Shown piece after piece: positions 22,893-31,057 of a DNA stretch of 38,390 bases. Both the position numbers and the translations under genes were made by a program. The stretch spans positions 1-38,390 of IMG/VR virus record IMGVR_UViG_3300047497_000259, one strand, 5' to 3'. Every line of letters starts with the position of its first letter. Position 1 is the stretch's first letter. The stretch comes from a virus. The notes below the pieces were generated by a model. That model did no database searches. It saw only the letters and a program-made list of their open reading frames with translations, and was not told the origin of the DNA.

Positions 22893-24509
22893 TCAATCCT
22901 CCAATTCCCCGTCCTCTTCGGACTCTGCTTTGAGCAGCAATCGACGCATCGCCATCAAGGCACGGGTGCCGAACTTCTTCACCAGACGGGCCGCGCCAGC
23001 ATCGGCATTCGCAGCAGGCTGAGCGTCGTCGTCGGCGGTGTCGGCAACGCCCTTTGTATCGGTTCCGAGCTTCACGCCAGACTCGGTGATGTAGTCCTGC
23101 TCGTACTTGATCTCGTCGATGGTCTCCTCAAAGTCGTTGCCGTTCTCGCCCATCTGCTGCGACTTGGTGACATAGCCGTTTTCGTTGGCGAGGACCGCGG
23201 CCTGAATGTCCTTGAGCGGGTCAACCCAAGGCCAGCCGCGGGCATGCCAGTTGGCGTAGCCAAAGTAATCAGAGGGCAGCCCGTCGAGTTTGATGATGCC
23301 CGCCAGCCATGCGTTCTCGAGGAATCGCTCGAAGATCGGCTGGCAGAAGTTATCCTTCATCACGCTCTGCTCAGTCTTCCAGGTATCGCGCTCATCGAGG
23401 AGTCCGGCTCGAATGCTGGAGTAGTTCACGCCCTCGCGATCGTTGGCGAACGCCTCATAGCTGACATCGAGTCCGGCGCCAGCCATGCGAATCTGCGACT
23501 TCATGAAGAAAGGGAAGGCATGCGTCGGGTGTTGTGCATCCCAAGGCTTGAATGAGACGCCGGTAGGCAGTTCCTCAAGCATCCCGGGCTCGGCCTTCAT
23601 GATGAGGTTATCCTCGGCATCGCGCTCGCCCTCGTAGCCGGCGGAATCAGCGGCTCGCTCGAAGAAACCCTGCTTCTCAGCTGCCGTGCGTGCGGCAATA
23701 ACTTCGGCCTCGGCGTACTTGCCAATCATGTGGATGGGGAGCATGGAAGGAGCCATCTCCGGGAAGCCACGGGTCTGCCCAACGCGCTGCTCAACGTAAA
23801 GCTGGATGATGTCACGCGCGTCGACGCGGATACGGAAGCGCGGAGCGCTCGACATCTCATCCGGATGCCGGTTCCACATGTAATAGGCTACCGGCTTGCC
23901 ATACGGGTCGACCTCTACGCCCATGCGCACCTGGTTGCCATTGGGCATCGTGTACAGGAAGAAGTCCGAATCGAGCTGGTCAGGGTCGAAGAACTGCAAC
24001 GCCAGATTGAACGGGTTGCGGTCGTAGGTGACCAACCGGACGATTGCTTCGCCGTCTCTCTTCCACTGCTCCACGGCGAACCGCTGTGCCTGCGACATGG
24101 ACATCTTGCCGGTTACCGTGCAGACCTTTTTGTCGCAGAAGATCTTCCACGCGGCCTCGATCTCAGCATTCAGCTTTTTATTGAGCTTCTTCCCCTTCTT
24201 CATGGGGACCTTCATCTGCAGCGTGATGCCGTCAGGCCCGACAATGTTCTTCTTACACATCCGCAGGTACTTCTGGCCGAGCGGATTATTGGTCGACAGG
24301 CGACGAGCACGAGCACGCAGTGGGCGTAGCTTGCCCCATAGGTCAATGTCTGCCGACGTGTTGTAGATGCCCCAGTCTTCCGTGAGGCGTGACGGACGTG
24401 CGGCTGCGAAGTTGCCGTTGCGCTGCCTTGTGGGCGCCGCAGCAACCGTCGCGCGGGCGAGCATCAGCTCGCTACGGGCGGACGATAGATCAAGGGGTTC
24501 AAGTGTCAT
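22893..24509 (-). CDS. Portal protein (lambda B family)
   Basis: 538 residues. Forms the dodecameric ring at one capsid vertex through which DNA is pumped. Recognisable lambda-portal features: WGKLRPLRARARRLSTNNPL near the N-terminus, NIVGPDGITLQ, FAVEQWKRDGEAIVRL, FDPDQLDSDF, RVGQTRGFPEMAPSM and the region YEAFANDREGVNYSSIRAGL, then WVDPLKDIQAAVLANENGYV. Its ATG immediately follows the stop of the gpW-like gene (TAAATG). Length is normal for the family. Confidence 0.95.
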   Translation of the reverse strand: MTLEPLDLSSARSELMLARATVAAAPTRQRNGNFAAARPSRLTEDWGIYNTSADIDLWGKLRPLRARARRLSTNNPLGQKYLRMCKKNIVGPDGITLQMKVPMKKGKKLNKKLNAEIEAAWKIFCDKKVCTVTGKMSMSQAQRFAVEQWKRDGEAIVRLVTYDRNPFNLALQFFDPDQLDSDFFLYTMPNGNQVRMGVEVDPYGKPVAYYMWNRHPDEMSSAPRFRIRVDARDIIQLYVEQRVGQTRGFPEMAPSMLPIHMIGKYAEAEVIAARTAAEKQGFFERAADSAGYEGERDAEDNLIMKAEPGMLEELPTGVSFKPWDAQHPTHAFPFFMKSQIRMAGAGLDVSYEAFANDREGVNYSSIRAGLLDERDTWKTEQSVMKDNFCQPIFERFLENAWLAGIIKLDGLPSDYFGYANWHARGWPWVDPLKDIQAAVLANENGYVTKSQQMGENGNDFEETIDEIKYEQDYITESGVKLGTDTKGVADTADDDAQPAANADAGAARLVKKFGTRALMAMRRLLLKAESEEDGELED

Positions 24510-25199
24510 TTAGAAGTGGACCGCGACCCGGCGCGAGCGCGGACGCTCACCCCTGTCGAACCTTTCCTGCCGCACTTTGCCCTCGTAGAGGGTGCGCAAC
24601 TGCATGAGCTCAGTGAGACTGAAGCGGCGCAGCATACGTCCGTTGATGGTGTACTCCTGCACACCGTCGCCGCCGCGGTTCGCCAGCATCGCCTCAATGT
24701 TCGCGAGGGCGATCTCGTTGGGCGAGCGCGTGTCCTGTGGCGCCGTGGCATCGAGGATGTCGATCTCGATGAGGACGGTTCCCACATCCAACGTCGTTCG
24801 TTGCCCAGAATTTTGAAGGACTGCCAGCCAGGTATACGTACCCGGCGCCCACAGCTTTGTCTCTGTCGAGGGGATCGCAACGGCGAAACCTTCGCCAGCG
24901 GCGGTCACATCACCCGAGGCGACGACAATGCGGGACGTGGGCGAATTGAGGACGTAATTCAGCGTCCAGCCGTCGGCAGAGTTGATTTTCGGGAACAATC
25001 GCGTCCACGTCAGCGAGTCGCCCGCGATGACGCGGGTTGGCTCGGGTGGAACGACACTACCTCGGACAATGTAGGCTTCGACTGGCACCCTAAGGTGATA
25101 AATGCCATCTCTCAGAATGGTCAAAGAAGCGAGATTTGAGACGATTACGAAGAAATATCTACGAATTCCAGTCTCTGGCGCGAGTTTTTCGATTCGCAA
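24510..25199 (-). CDS. gpW-like head-tail adaptor with an N-terminal beta domain
   Basis: The C-terminal ~55 residues match the gpW family: IALANIEAMLANRGGDGVQE, YTINGRMLRRFSLTELMQL and RTLYEGKVRQERF. gpW fills the head-tail channel between portal and connector. Before it stands a beta-rich Ig-like domain (about residues 48-150, from PPEPTRVIAGDSLTW), not present in lambda gpW (68 residues). Only a TTG (25199) or GTG (25088) can start the frame, neither with a good ribosome-binding site. The TTG would overlap the terminase end by 41 bases. I give the full frame; 25088 is equally possible and starts just before the beta domain. Confidence 0.75.
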   Translation of the reverse strand: MRIEKLAPETGIRRYFFVIVSNLASLTILRDGIYHLRVPVEAYIVRGSVVPPEPTRVIAGDSLTWTRLFPKINSADGWTLNYVLNSPTSRIVVASGDVTAAGEGFAVAIPSTETKLWAPGTYTWLAVLQNSGQRTTLDVGTVLIEIDILDATAPQDTRSPNEIALANIEAMLANRGGDGVQEYTINGRMLRRFSLTELMQLRTLYEGKVRQERFDRGERPRSRRVAVHF

Positions 25200-27141
25200 C
25201 CGACTTCTGTGCAGGCTGCGGTTTTCCGAGAATTACAGGGATGTCGTCATCGGGCTCGCGAGCCGCTTTCTCAGGGGCAGGTAAAGCTGCAAGCGGTTCC
25301 TCGGCCACCTTCTTGGCCATGGACTTCGCCAGGCGCTTCCAGTTCACGTTGAGATCATCGAGAGCGGCCATCGCGTATACACGGCAGTCGAGCACCTCGT
25401 TACGATCGCGCTTCTTCACCCATTTACGGACCGGCGTCATCCCATCCATCTCGGTGATGAGCTTTTCGGCGGTGAGCTGCTCGAAGTACTCCTTGTCGAA
25501 GGTCTTCCGCTCGATAGCGACGCCCTGCTCATTCTTGAACGCCGAGGGGAAGTGGCAATAGCCGGGGCCGATGGTCTCCACCTTCAGGTTGGCGTACAGC
25601 GCTTCCTTGGCAGCATCGATACCGACGATGCGTAGGTCGACGCGGGCGCGGTGAGTTCGTGACTGTGCGCGTGGCTTTGTGAGCGGTACGCCTGTGCCTG
25701 ACTGGCCCTTGCAGGCGTAGATGCGGCGAGGCTGAAGCGGTCGCACGAACTTATAGACCTGCTTCGCATGGAAGCCAGAGTCGACGAACGCCGAAGCAAT
25801 ACGGAGCCGTGCGCCGTTTTCATGGCGGTATCGACGATCGAGCAGTATCTCGCGAAGCTGAGCCCAAAGCTCCGGCAAAGCCGGGTTGCCGCGCAGGATG
25901 ATGTAGTCGAGCGACCATGACTCGTCTTCGACTCCCCAGCCGACGACCTCGCACTCAACGCGATCGGCCTGCACGTCGACGCCGGCCGTGATGACGAGCA
26001 CGCCAGCGGGAGCCTCCGCTTCGTACAGAATGCGCCTGGCATAGAGAGCCGCGTCGCCGACCGACTCGCCGACGATCTCGAAGGTTCGCGCGAGACGAGT
26101 GTTCCAAAAGGCCTTGCGTAGTTGAGGCTGACGATATTTTTTGAGCCAGTCCTGAATGACCGCGGTCCATGACATCCACGGCGAGTACAGAACACTAAGG
26201 TGAAACCCTGCCGTTTTCCCGTCACCGCCACCAGGATTGGTCGCTCGCCACTCTCCCAGGCGTAGCATATCGGGCTTGTCGTCCTCGGTGATGCTGCAGC
26301 CGTTGACGCAGACGTAATAGCACTCTTCCGGTAGGTGTCGCGCGGCACCGGTCTTCGGGCTGGGCCATTTCAGGGATTCCCATTCAATCGTCTGGAATTC
26401 CCCGCATTGTGGACATGGGACGAAGAATTTGCGCTGATCGCTCTCGTTGTAAAGCTTTTCAATACGACTGGCGTTCTTGATGCTGGGGGTGGAGCTGTAT
26501 AGACGCTTGCGGTTCCAAAAGTTGGTGGTACGGGCCTCAGCCAGCGTGATGGGATCGCCTTCAGAACCGGCCGAGGCAGGGTAGCCGTCGATCTCATCCA
26601 TGATGAGGATGCGGACCGGGCGGCTAGCCAATCCGCGGGGAGCATTCGCGCCGGCCAGAGCTAGGAAGCCGCCCGGGAACTGTTTGTTGAGCAGGGTGTT
26701 GTTAGTGTCCCTAGTGCGGGGCGAACCGAAGAGCGGGGTGATCTTTGGCGTGTCACGGATCGCAGTGGCGATGCGCTCCTTCGAAAGATCCTCGGCGTTC
26801 TTTTCCGAGGGCATGACAAAGAGAATCGGGCTAGGGTCCTGATCGACGAAGTACCAGAGAGTGTTGAGCTCGCTGGCGGTCTTACCGAGCTGCGAAGCGA
26901 TCATGTAGACCGCCGTCTCGATATTCGGGTCGTTTACCACGTCCATCATTTCGCGCTGGTAGGGTGCGCGATCGGTGCGCCACGGTCCCGGCTCAGGTGA
27001 ACCCTCACGAGGTAGTACGGCATGTTTGTCAGCCCACTGCGAGACCGTCATCTCGGGTGGCGGAGCGAACAAACTCAACCCCGCGCTCAGCGCGTCGGTG
27101 AGGCCAGCCAAACTCTCAGGACTGGACGTAACGCTACTCAT
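25159..27141 (-). CDS. terL: Terminase large subunit (GpA family)
   Basis: 660 residues. The ATPase domain has an adenine and Walker A-like region (MIASQLGKTASELNTLWYF) and Walker B VRILIMDEIDGYP; PCPQCG and a later Cys pair (CYYVCVNGC) form the zinc-finger-like insertion typical of GpA. The nuclease domain starts with ITAGVDVQADRVECEVVGWG and continues with ASAFVDSGFH and RNEVLDCRVYAMAAL. It cuts concatemers at cos and pumps DNA into the prohead. GGAGG precedes the ATG. It overlaps the TerS end by eight bases. GpA-type terminases usually produce cohesive ends. Confidence 0.95.
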   Translation of the reverse strand: MSSVTSSPESLAGLTDALSAGLSLFAPPPEMTVSQWADKHAVLPREGSPEPGPWRTDRAPYQREMMDVVNDPNIETAVYMIASQLGKTASELNTLWYFVDQDPSPILFVMPSEKNAEDLSKERIATAIRDTPKITPLFGSPRTRDTNNTLLNKQFPGGFLALAGANAPRGLASRPVRILIMDEIDGYPASAGSEGDPITLAEARTTNFWNRKRLYSSTPSIKNASRIEKLYNESDQRKFFVPCPQCGEFQTIEWESLKWPSPKTGAARHLPEECYYVCVNGCSITEDDKPDMLRLGEWRATNPGGGDGKTAGFHLSVLYSPWMSWTAVIQDWLKKYRQPQLRKAFWNTRLARTFEIVGESVGDAALYARRILYEAEAPAGVLVITAGVDVQADRVECEVVGWGVEDESWSLDYIILRGNPALPELWAQLREILLDRRYRHENGARLRIASAFVDSGFHAKQVYKFVRPLQPRRIYACKGQSGTGVPLTKPRAQSRTHRARVDLRIVGIDAAKEALYANLKVETIGPGYCHFPSAFKNEQGVAIERKTFDKEYFEQLTAEKLITEMDGMTPVRKWVKKRDRNEVLDCRVYAMAALDDLNVNWKRLAKSMAKKVAEEPLAALPAPEKAAREPDDDIPVILGKPQPAQKSVANRKTRARDWNS

Positions 27142-27721
27142 CGGCTGCTACCTCCGACGGCGCAGCCGCAGGGTTGATGCGAGAAAGCCTACCGCAAAGG
27201 TCACGGGCGCTGGCCGTGAGAACGGAGAAGAGCTGGTTTCTGTCCTTCACCCCAAACACGCGGCCGATCATGACCGTGGGCCACGCGAGGATTTCGGTGC
27301 GGAGCGAGGCGACGGTGTCCTGCATCATCCGCCCGGCATCGGCGACGGCGACAACCTCGCGGCGGCGGGTCGCAAGATCCAGCTCTTTCAGGTCAGCTTC
27401 AGCAATCGTCTTTCGTGTGAGAGCTGCATCGAAGGTCTCAGGAGGAACGACGAGATCGTCGGTCACAGTGGTGGATTTTTTAGGAGAGGAAACCGGTGTC
27501 AAATTGGATTTCCGCCCGTTTCCGTCCTGCTCGGCCTTCATCTTCACGTACCAAGGGAGCACCTTAGACCACTCAAAGCGCCTGCCTCTTTCATCAGAGA
27601 TTGAAGGCATCCCTTTTTGATTTAGCCAGTTACGGATTGTCCTTGGGTCTACCAGCAGCAGTTCCGCAACGTCCTCGGTGTCGAGAAGCTTGTCGGGATC
27701 GGCCTGGTTGGTCGTCGGCAT
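27134..27721 (-). CDS. terS: Terminase small subunit (Nu1-like)
   Basis: 195 residues: an N-terminal winged helix with a MerR-like helix-turn-helix (LLDTEDVAELLLVDPRTIRN followed by WLNQKGMP), a linker, and a helical assembly region (KTIAEADLKELDLATRRREV) ending with ILAWPTVMIGRVFGVKDRNQ, typical of Nu1-type proteins. It recognises the packaging site on DNA and loads TerL. The ATG at 27721 has no clear Shine-Dalgarno. A 274-base gene-free interval lies upstream, where cos would be expected in a lambda-like genome. Confidence 0.85.
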   Translation of the reverse strand: MPTTNQADPDKLLDTEDVAELLLVDPRTIRNWLNQKGMPSISDERGRRFEWSKVLPWYVKMKAEQDGNGRKSNLTPVSSPKKSTTVTDDLVVPPETFDAALTRKTIAEADLKELDLATRRREVVAVADAGRMMQDTVASLRTEILAWPTVMIGRVFGVKDRNQLFSVLTASARDLCGRLSRINPAAAPSEVAADE

Positions 27722-27995
27722 GGCGGAAACGGAAATGAACTCAATTTGCGCCTGTCGCTAGGCCGACCCCGGGCTGGCGCGTCACCCGCATCGCGTCATG
27801 TTGTGGGAGGACCCGCGACCGCTAGCCCCACCGGATGTATCTACTTCGCTTGCCGATGTACTTACGGTTAGGACTTCTGGATAGACCAGCCGTTGGCCGT
27901 GCTGCCCTCGGGCAAAGCGACGATATCCAAGCCGGCTGGTCGAGTAGTGTATGCACCTTCGAGGCCGATGCGGTCAAACCAGAGAGGGCACAGGC
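27722..27995. other. Gene-free interval upstream of terS, candidate cos/late control region
   Basis: I see no convincing gene here on either strand. It separates the early operon from the packaging genes. It holds ACCAGCCG (27886-27893) and its inverse CGGCTGGT (27933-27940) 39 bases apart, and a short TGCCC/GGGCA hairpin between them. In lambda-like genomes cosN and TerS-binding sites lie just before terS. I cannot identify a nick site or TerS-binding repeats by eye, so cos is inferred from position alone. Confidence 0.35.
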
Positions 27996-28532
27996 CTATT
28001 CCTCGATACGGTCATACAGCGCATACTGGTCGCCATGGTCGATGCCAGCAATGTCTTCGTAGTCCTCGTAGCTCACCAGCGGCAGTACAAGCTGCGACCC
28101 GATCGGCCATGCAATGCCAGCACACGTCAACACCATCGCGCGACGAGCGAACATCACCTTCTGCGTCCACGACCACGCCGCAACTCGCAGTGCGTCGTCG
28201 ATCTCCTGCAATAGCTTCTGGCGCTCTTTAGCGGCATCCAAATCCAACCAGCTACAGGCGGCAGCAAACGAACGTTCCCATTCATCCTTGTCATTCTGAG
28301 AGGGATTGTGGTCAGCGATCCACCAGCGCGCCAGAATGGCAGCATCCGTTTGCACACCAAACCGTGTCTTCTTTGCCTCAGCGACAGCCGTGTTGATGTA
28401 CTTGCGCCACAGCAGCAGCGACGGATCAGCCATCTGACCTTTGCGCGGTGCTGTCGAGGCAGATATGGCACGGGTCAAGGACCGGTTATTCAGGCTTGCA
28501 TTTACCTGGACTTGAGGAATTCTAACTGTCAT
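27996..28532 (-). CDS. Hypothetical phage protein
   Basis: 178 residues from the ATG at 28532, which overlaps the initiator stop (ATGA) and has GAGGCAG upstream. Seen: a basic N-terminal tail (RIPQVQVNASLNNRSLTRAI), MADPSLLLWRKYINTAVAEA, WWIADHNPSQNDKDEWERSF, a helical centre and a hydrophobic stretch LTCAGIAWPIGSQLVLPLV near 140-160, acidic C-terminus. No known family recognised. Being coupled directly behind the replication initiator, it occupies the place of a helicase loader or regulator, but no ATP-binding motif is present. Confidence 0.55.
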   Translation of the reverse strand: MTVRIPQVQVNASLNNRSLTRAISASTAPRKGQMADPSLLLWRKYINTAVAEAKKTRFGVQTDAAILARWWIADHNPSQNDKDEWERSFAAACSWLDLDAAKERQKLLQEIDDALRVAAWSWTQKVMFARRAMVLTCAGIAWPIGSQLVLPLVSYEDYEDIAGIDHGDQYALYDRIEE

Positions 28533-29494
28533 GCCGCTGCCTCGTCTTTCCCTTGCCATCTCACCTGCACCACTTTGCCGAAGTACTTCTGCATCAAGCC
28601 CTCGATGCGTCTTCGGTAGATCGTGAATCCACGCGCCGACATGGCTGGATCATCCGAGCCCAGCACCAGACGCACGTCGTTTTCGCGCCCTTCGGCACTT
28701 TCAAAGTCTTCCAGCGACACTGAGGCGAAGTACTGATCCCACTCGCTGCCACCATCGCGCAGGTTGGGATGTCCTTTGGTTCCAAACGCTAGCGCTGCGC
28801 CGATCAGCGCGATGTGGAGCTCTTTCAGAACACCGTCGAACGCAGCGCGATAACGCGACAGCCCTGGCAACTCAATCGCAGCGCGCCGAAGGGCAGGTGC
28901 AGTCGACGGTGCAGGTTTTTCATCCACAGCTTCCACAGAGAGCGAAGCCACCCCGCAGGGCGGGGTAGGGGTGGGTATGTCTTTCTTTGTTTTTGTCTTT
29001 AAGTCTTCTTCCTTATTAGGCGTACGGAATTCCGTACGCCCCTGTGCGGAATTCCTCACACCCTCGTACGGAATTCCGTACGCCCCCTGTGCGGAATTCC
29101 GTACACGAACTCGCTTAGCCCTCGTACGGAATTCCGTACGCGACTGTGAATCCTGTGGATTCTGTGCATTATCGGCAACAGCATCCTTAGCGTGCGTGAT
29201 GACGTAAATCGGAGGGTCGTTTGGGCGCTTGCCAGGCTCAGCAGAAACCAATCCGAAGCGTTTCAACGTGTCGATGGCATTCTTCGCGGAGTCGACGCTA
29301 ATACCCAGCTTCTCCGCGATGCCGCGAAGCCCAATGCTGGGATTTGCCGAGATCGTGAGCCTCTTCAGTAGGTGATATACACCGAACGCGAAGATGCCGA
29401 TCTCAGAGGCAAGCTGATCCACGAGCTCGTTGTCCGTGATGTAGAAACCGTCCGGTCGGTTCTGCCGTATTTGATGTGTTACTTCCTTGCCCAT
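28529..29494 (-). CDS. Replication initiator protein, lambda O-like, with internal origin
   Basis: 321 residues from the ATG at 29494 (AGGGAG about 10 bases upstream). Residues 1-110 form a winged-helix DNA-binding domain: GFYITDNELVDQLASEIGIF, GLRGIAEKLGISVDSAKNAI and DTLKRFGLVSAEPGKRPNDP. The middle (about 118-165) is a charged linker encoded by palindromic iterons and repeats the residues RTEFRT and RNSAQG. The C-terminal part (from about 205) has a helical and mixed domain (YRAAFDGVLKELHIALIGAA, FTIYRRRIEGLMQKYFG). The layout of binding domain, origin-encoding linker and C-terminal interaction domain is that of lambda gpO. Confidence 0.75.
   Translation of the reverse strand: MGKEVTHQIRQNRPDGFYITDNELVDQLASEIGIFAFGVYHLLKRLTISANPSIGLRGIAEKLGISVDSAKNAIDTLKRFGLVSAEPGKRPNDPPIYVITHAKDAVADNAQNPQDSQSRTEFRTRAKRVRVRNSAQGAYGIPYEGVRNSAQGRTEFRTPNKEEDLKTKTKKDIPTPTPPCGVASLSVEAVDEKPAPSTAPALRRAAIELPGLSRYRAAFDGVLKELHIALIGAALAFGTKGHPNLRDGGSEWDQYFASVSLEDFESAEGRENDVRLVLGSDDPAMSARGFTIYRRRIEGLMQKYFGKVVQVRWQGKDEAAA
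28975..29140. other. Putative replication origin: five iterons plus T-rich unwinding region
   Basis: Three perfect 18-base palindromes CGTACGGAATTCCGTACG (29021-29038, 29065-29082, 29123-29140) alternate with two imperfect versions (29044-29059 and 29089-29104), all centred on GGAATTCC. Centre-to-centre spacings are 22, 22, 23 and 35 bases. Immediately on the downstream side of the initiator gene lies a strongly T/C-rich stretch (about 28978-29018) with almost no G. Iterons inside the initiator gene with an AT-rich element on their downstream side is the lambda ori plan. Confidence 0.8.
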
Positions 29495-29508
29495 TGCCGC
29501 AACGCTCC

Positions 29509-29907
29509 CTAAACTGCTCTGAATCCTGCTTCGTTCTTGATTTTGTTTCGTTCTGCGAAGACCGCTGCTGGCTTTGCCAGGACGCGATGTGCCTCTTCGT
29601 TCTCGCACTCGTCTGCGCTCAAGCCAGCGGCCTCTGCGAGCGCAAGCGTCGTAACACCCACACCACCCAACTCCTGCGCGAGATCGCCCTTAGGACGACT
29701 CCAGATGTAATCAAGCAGTTTGTGAGCCATTGCAAGGTCTACGCCTGTTGTCTGCGCCGTCTCGGCCGCTTCCTCCAACAGTCTGAGACCGCGCTGTGGC
29801 AGCGATATACCTTCTTCAATGCCAAACGCCCTGCGGCACCACGACGCGACTGTTGCCTGTCGTCTATCGCGGTCGAGAATGTGAACCTTCCGTGCGGTCT
29901 TCGCCAT
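29509..29907 (-). CDS. MazG-like nucleotide pyrophosphohydrolase
   Basis: 132 residues from the ATG at 29907 (AGGAC and GGAGAGG upstream). All-alpha NTP pyrophosphatase pattern: RGLRLLEEAAETAQ provides the paired Glu residues, and GDLAQELGGVGVTTLALA provides the second metal-binding helix. Related phage MazG-like proteins hydrolyse NTPs or lower alarmone levels, favouring phage DNA synthesis. It lies 14 bases upstream of the replication initiator gene in the same operon, which suits a role in nucleotide supply or host stress control. Confidence 0.75.
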   Translation of the reverse strand: MAKTARKVHILDRDRRQATVASWCRRAFGIEEGISLPQRGLRLLEEAAETAQTTGVDLAMAHKLLDYIWSRPKGDLAQELGGVGVTTLALAEAAGLSADECENEEAHRVLAKPAAVFAERNKIKNEAGFRAV

Positions 29908-29969
29908 GTACTTTCTGTCCTCTCCTTTTGAGATAGCGAGGGATGGCAAAACCACTCCTCGCTGGGTTG

Positions 29970-30380
29970 TTAGTTTGTTGAGGCTACGTCAGTAACCGCT
30001 TCTACCGGTTTCGCCGTGCCGATGTGAGCAGCCTCGTCGACCTGTGCAACCGGTGTGGCGAGCTCATCAGGCTCATGGCTATCGTGGACCGTGGCTGTGA
30101 TAGCCTCACCGCAGTGAGCGCAGTAGTCGCCAGAGGCATCGGCAGAGAACGGATGAGGATCGTCGACATCGGCCGGGGGAGTTGGCATGGCCGCTTCGAC
30201 GGGTTCGAGCGTCACGGTCAGGGTGAACTGCTCACCGCCAGTGAGTTCAGCTACCAAAGCCGGGTCAGTAATGCTGAGCTTGCCGTCACCATCGACGGCC
30301 TCGAGGACTGCGGTGGACTTCGACACACCAGCGTCGGTGTCGATCTGTATATGTTTCACTTCAAAGACTTTCTGAATCAT
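29970..30380 (-). CDS. Hypothetical acidic protein with a Cys/His motif
   Basis: 136 residues; AAGGAAGG precedes the ATG. Residues 1-65 look like a beta sandwich or barrel (VFEVKHIQIDTDAG, QFTLTVTLEPVEA). Then a Pro/Asp-rich linker, a possible metal site (DYCAHCGEAI with two nearby His in ATVHDSHE) and a low-complexity acidic end. No family recognised. Cotranscribed with the MazG-like and initiator genes. Confidence 0.5.
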   Translation of the reverse strand: MIQKVFEVKHIQIDTDAGVSKSTAVLEAVDGDGKLSITDPALVAELTGGEQFTLTVTLEPVEAAMPTPPADVDDPHPFSADASGDYCAHCGEAITATVHDSHEPDELATPVAQVDEAAHIGTAKPVEAVTDVASTN

Positions 30381-30407
30381 GGAGTCCTTCCTTGGTTGAT
30401 GGAGCGT

Positions 30408-30647
30408 TTAGAAGATGGCAGGAATCTGGGAGTTCGCCAGGGTAGAAACTGTTGGTTCCGCTGAACGCCCACGGAGGATCTCGTGCATCTGATCCAACGT
30501 GAACTGCGAAAGCAGAGCGCGCTTCAAAGCCTCAGCCTGCTGCTGATAGCCCAAGCGCTCTTCGCGCCAGTTGACGCAGTTGTGGCAGTACGGAAGGTCG
30601 TTAGAGGCGGTTCCGACAGCGGGATCGCCGCACTTCGTGCATGTCAT
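30408..30647 (-). CDS. Small zinc-ribbon protein
   Basis: 79 residues from the ATG at 30647, which overlaps the preceding stop (ATGA). N-terminal zinc ribbon CTKCGDPAVGT and DLPYCHNC (CxxC...CxxC), then a helix (EERLGYQQQAEALKRALLSQ) and a Ser/Thr-rich tail. The longer frame starting at 30722 is not supported. Small zinc ribbons in early operons often modify host transcription or DNA enzymes; no specific function can be read. Confidence 0.6.
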   Translation of the reverse strand: MTCTKCGDPAVGTASNDLPYCHNCVNWREERLGYQQQAEALKRALLSQFTLDQMHEILRGRSAEPTVSTLANSQIPAIF

Positions 30648-31057
30648 AAGGCACATCCTTCTGGCCGAGCGGTGACGGCTGCAATCTGCGCCTTGTTCTT
30701 TGCTCCACGCTGACGGCTGCATGCAAGCAGCACAAGGTCGCAGAACTTATTGGCATCCTTCGACGAACAGCGCAGTACGTCTGCCGTCGATGGCAATACG
30801 TCATGCGGTGGCATCGCCTCCACACGCCGCGCCGTACCGGCAAACTCGGCGAAAAGCTCTTCAACGGCGTCATCGAAGACACTGTTCGTCCGGATAAGCG
30901 CAACGGCGTCCCACACATGTTCCAGTGCCTTCGGCACCATCACAACGTCGTTGAGCACCGTCACCTGCAGCGGATGTCGAAGCTCCATGCGGAACTTTAG
31001 GCGACTCGCGTGAGCCTCGTCGCAGCAAAAGATGAGAACGCGCTTACGATTGCGCAT
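30644..31057 (-). CDS. Hypothetical protein with a receiver-like N-terminal fold
   Basis: 137 residues. KRVLIFCCDEAHASRLKFRM resembles the first strand and helix of response-regulator receiver domains, and WDAVALIRT the third strand, but the phosphoacceptor Asp expected after that strand is absent. The C-terminal part has C/H-containing helices (SKDANKFCDLVLLACSRQRG). If the fold is right, it is a pseudo-receiver that cannot be phosphorylated in the usual way. Coupled by one-base and four-base overlaps to its neighbours. Confidence 0.5.
   Translation of the reverse strand: MRNRKRVLIFCCDEAHASRLKFRMELRHPLQVTVLNDVVMVPKALEHVWDAVALIRTNSVFDDAVEELFAEFAGTARRVEAMPPHDVLPSTADVLRCSSKDANKFCDLVLLACSRQRGAKNKAQIAAVTARPEGCAL

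Noticed and set aside
27722-27995. A promoter for the late genes at TTGACC (about 27970) with a -10 near TACACT
   Set aside because: Spacing (20) and -10 match are too poor to call; no other evidence for a start here.
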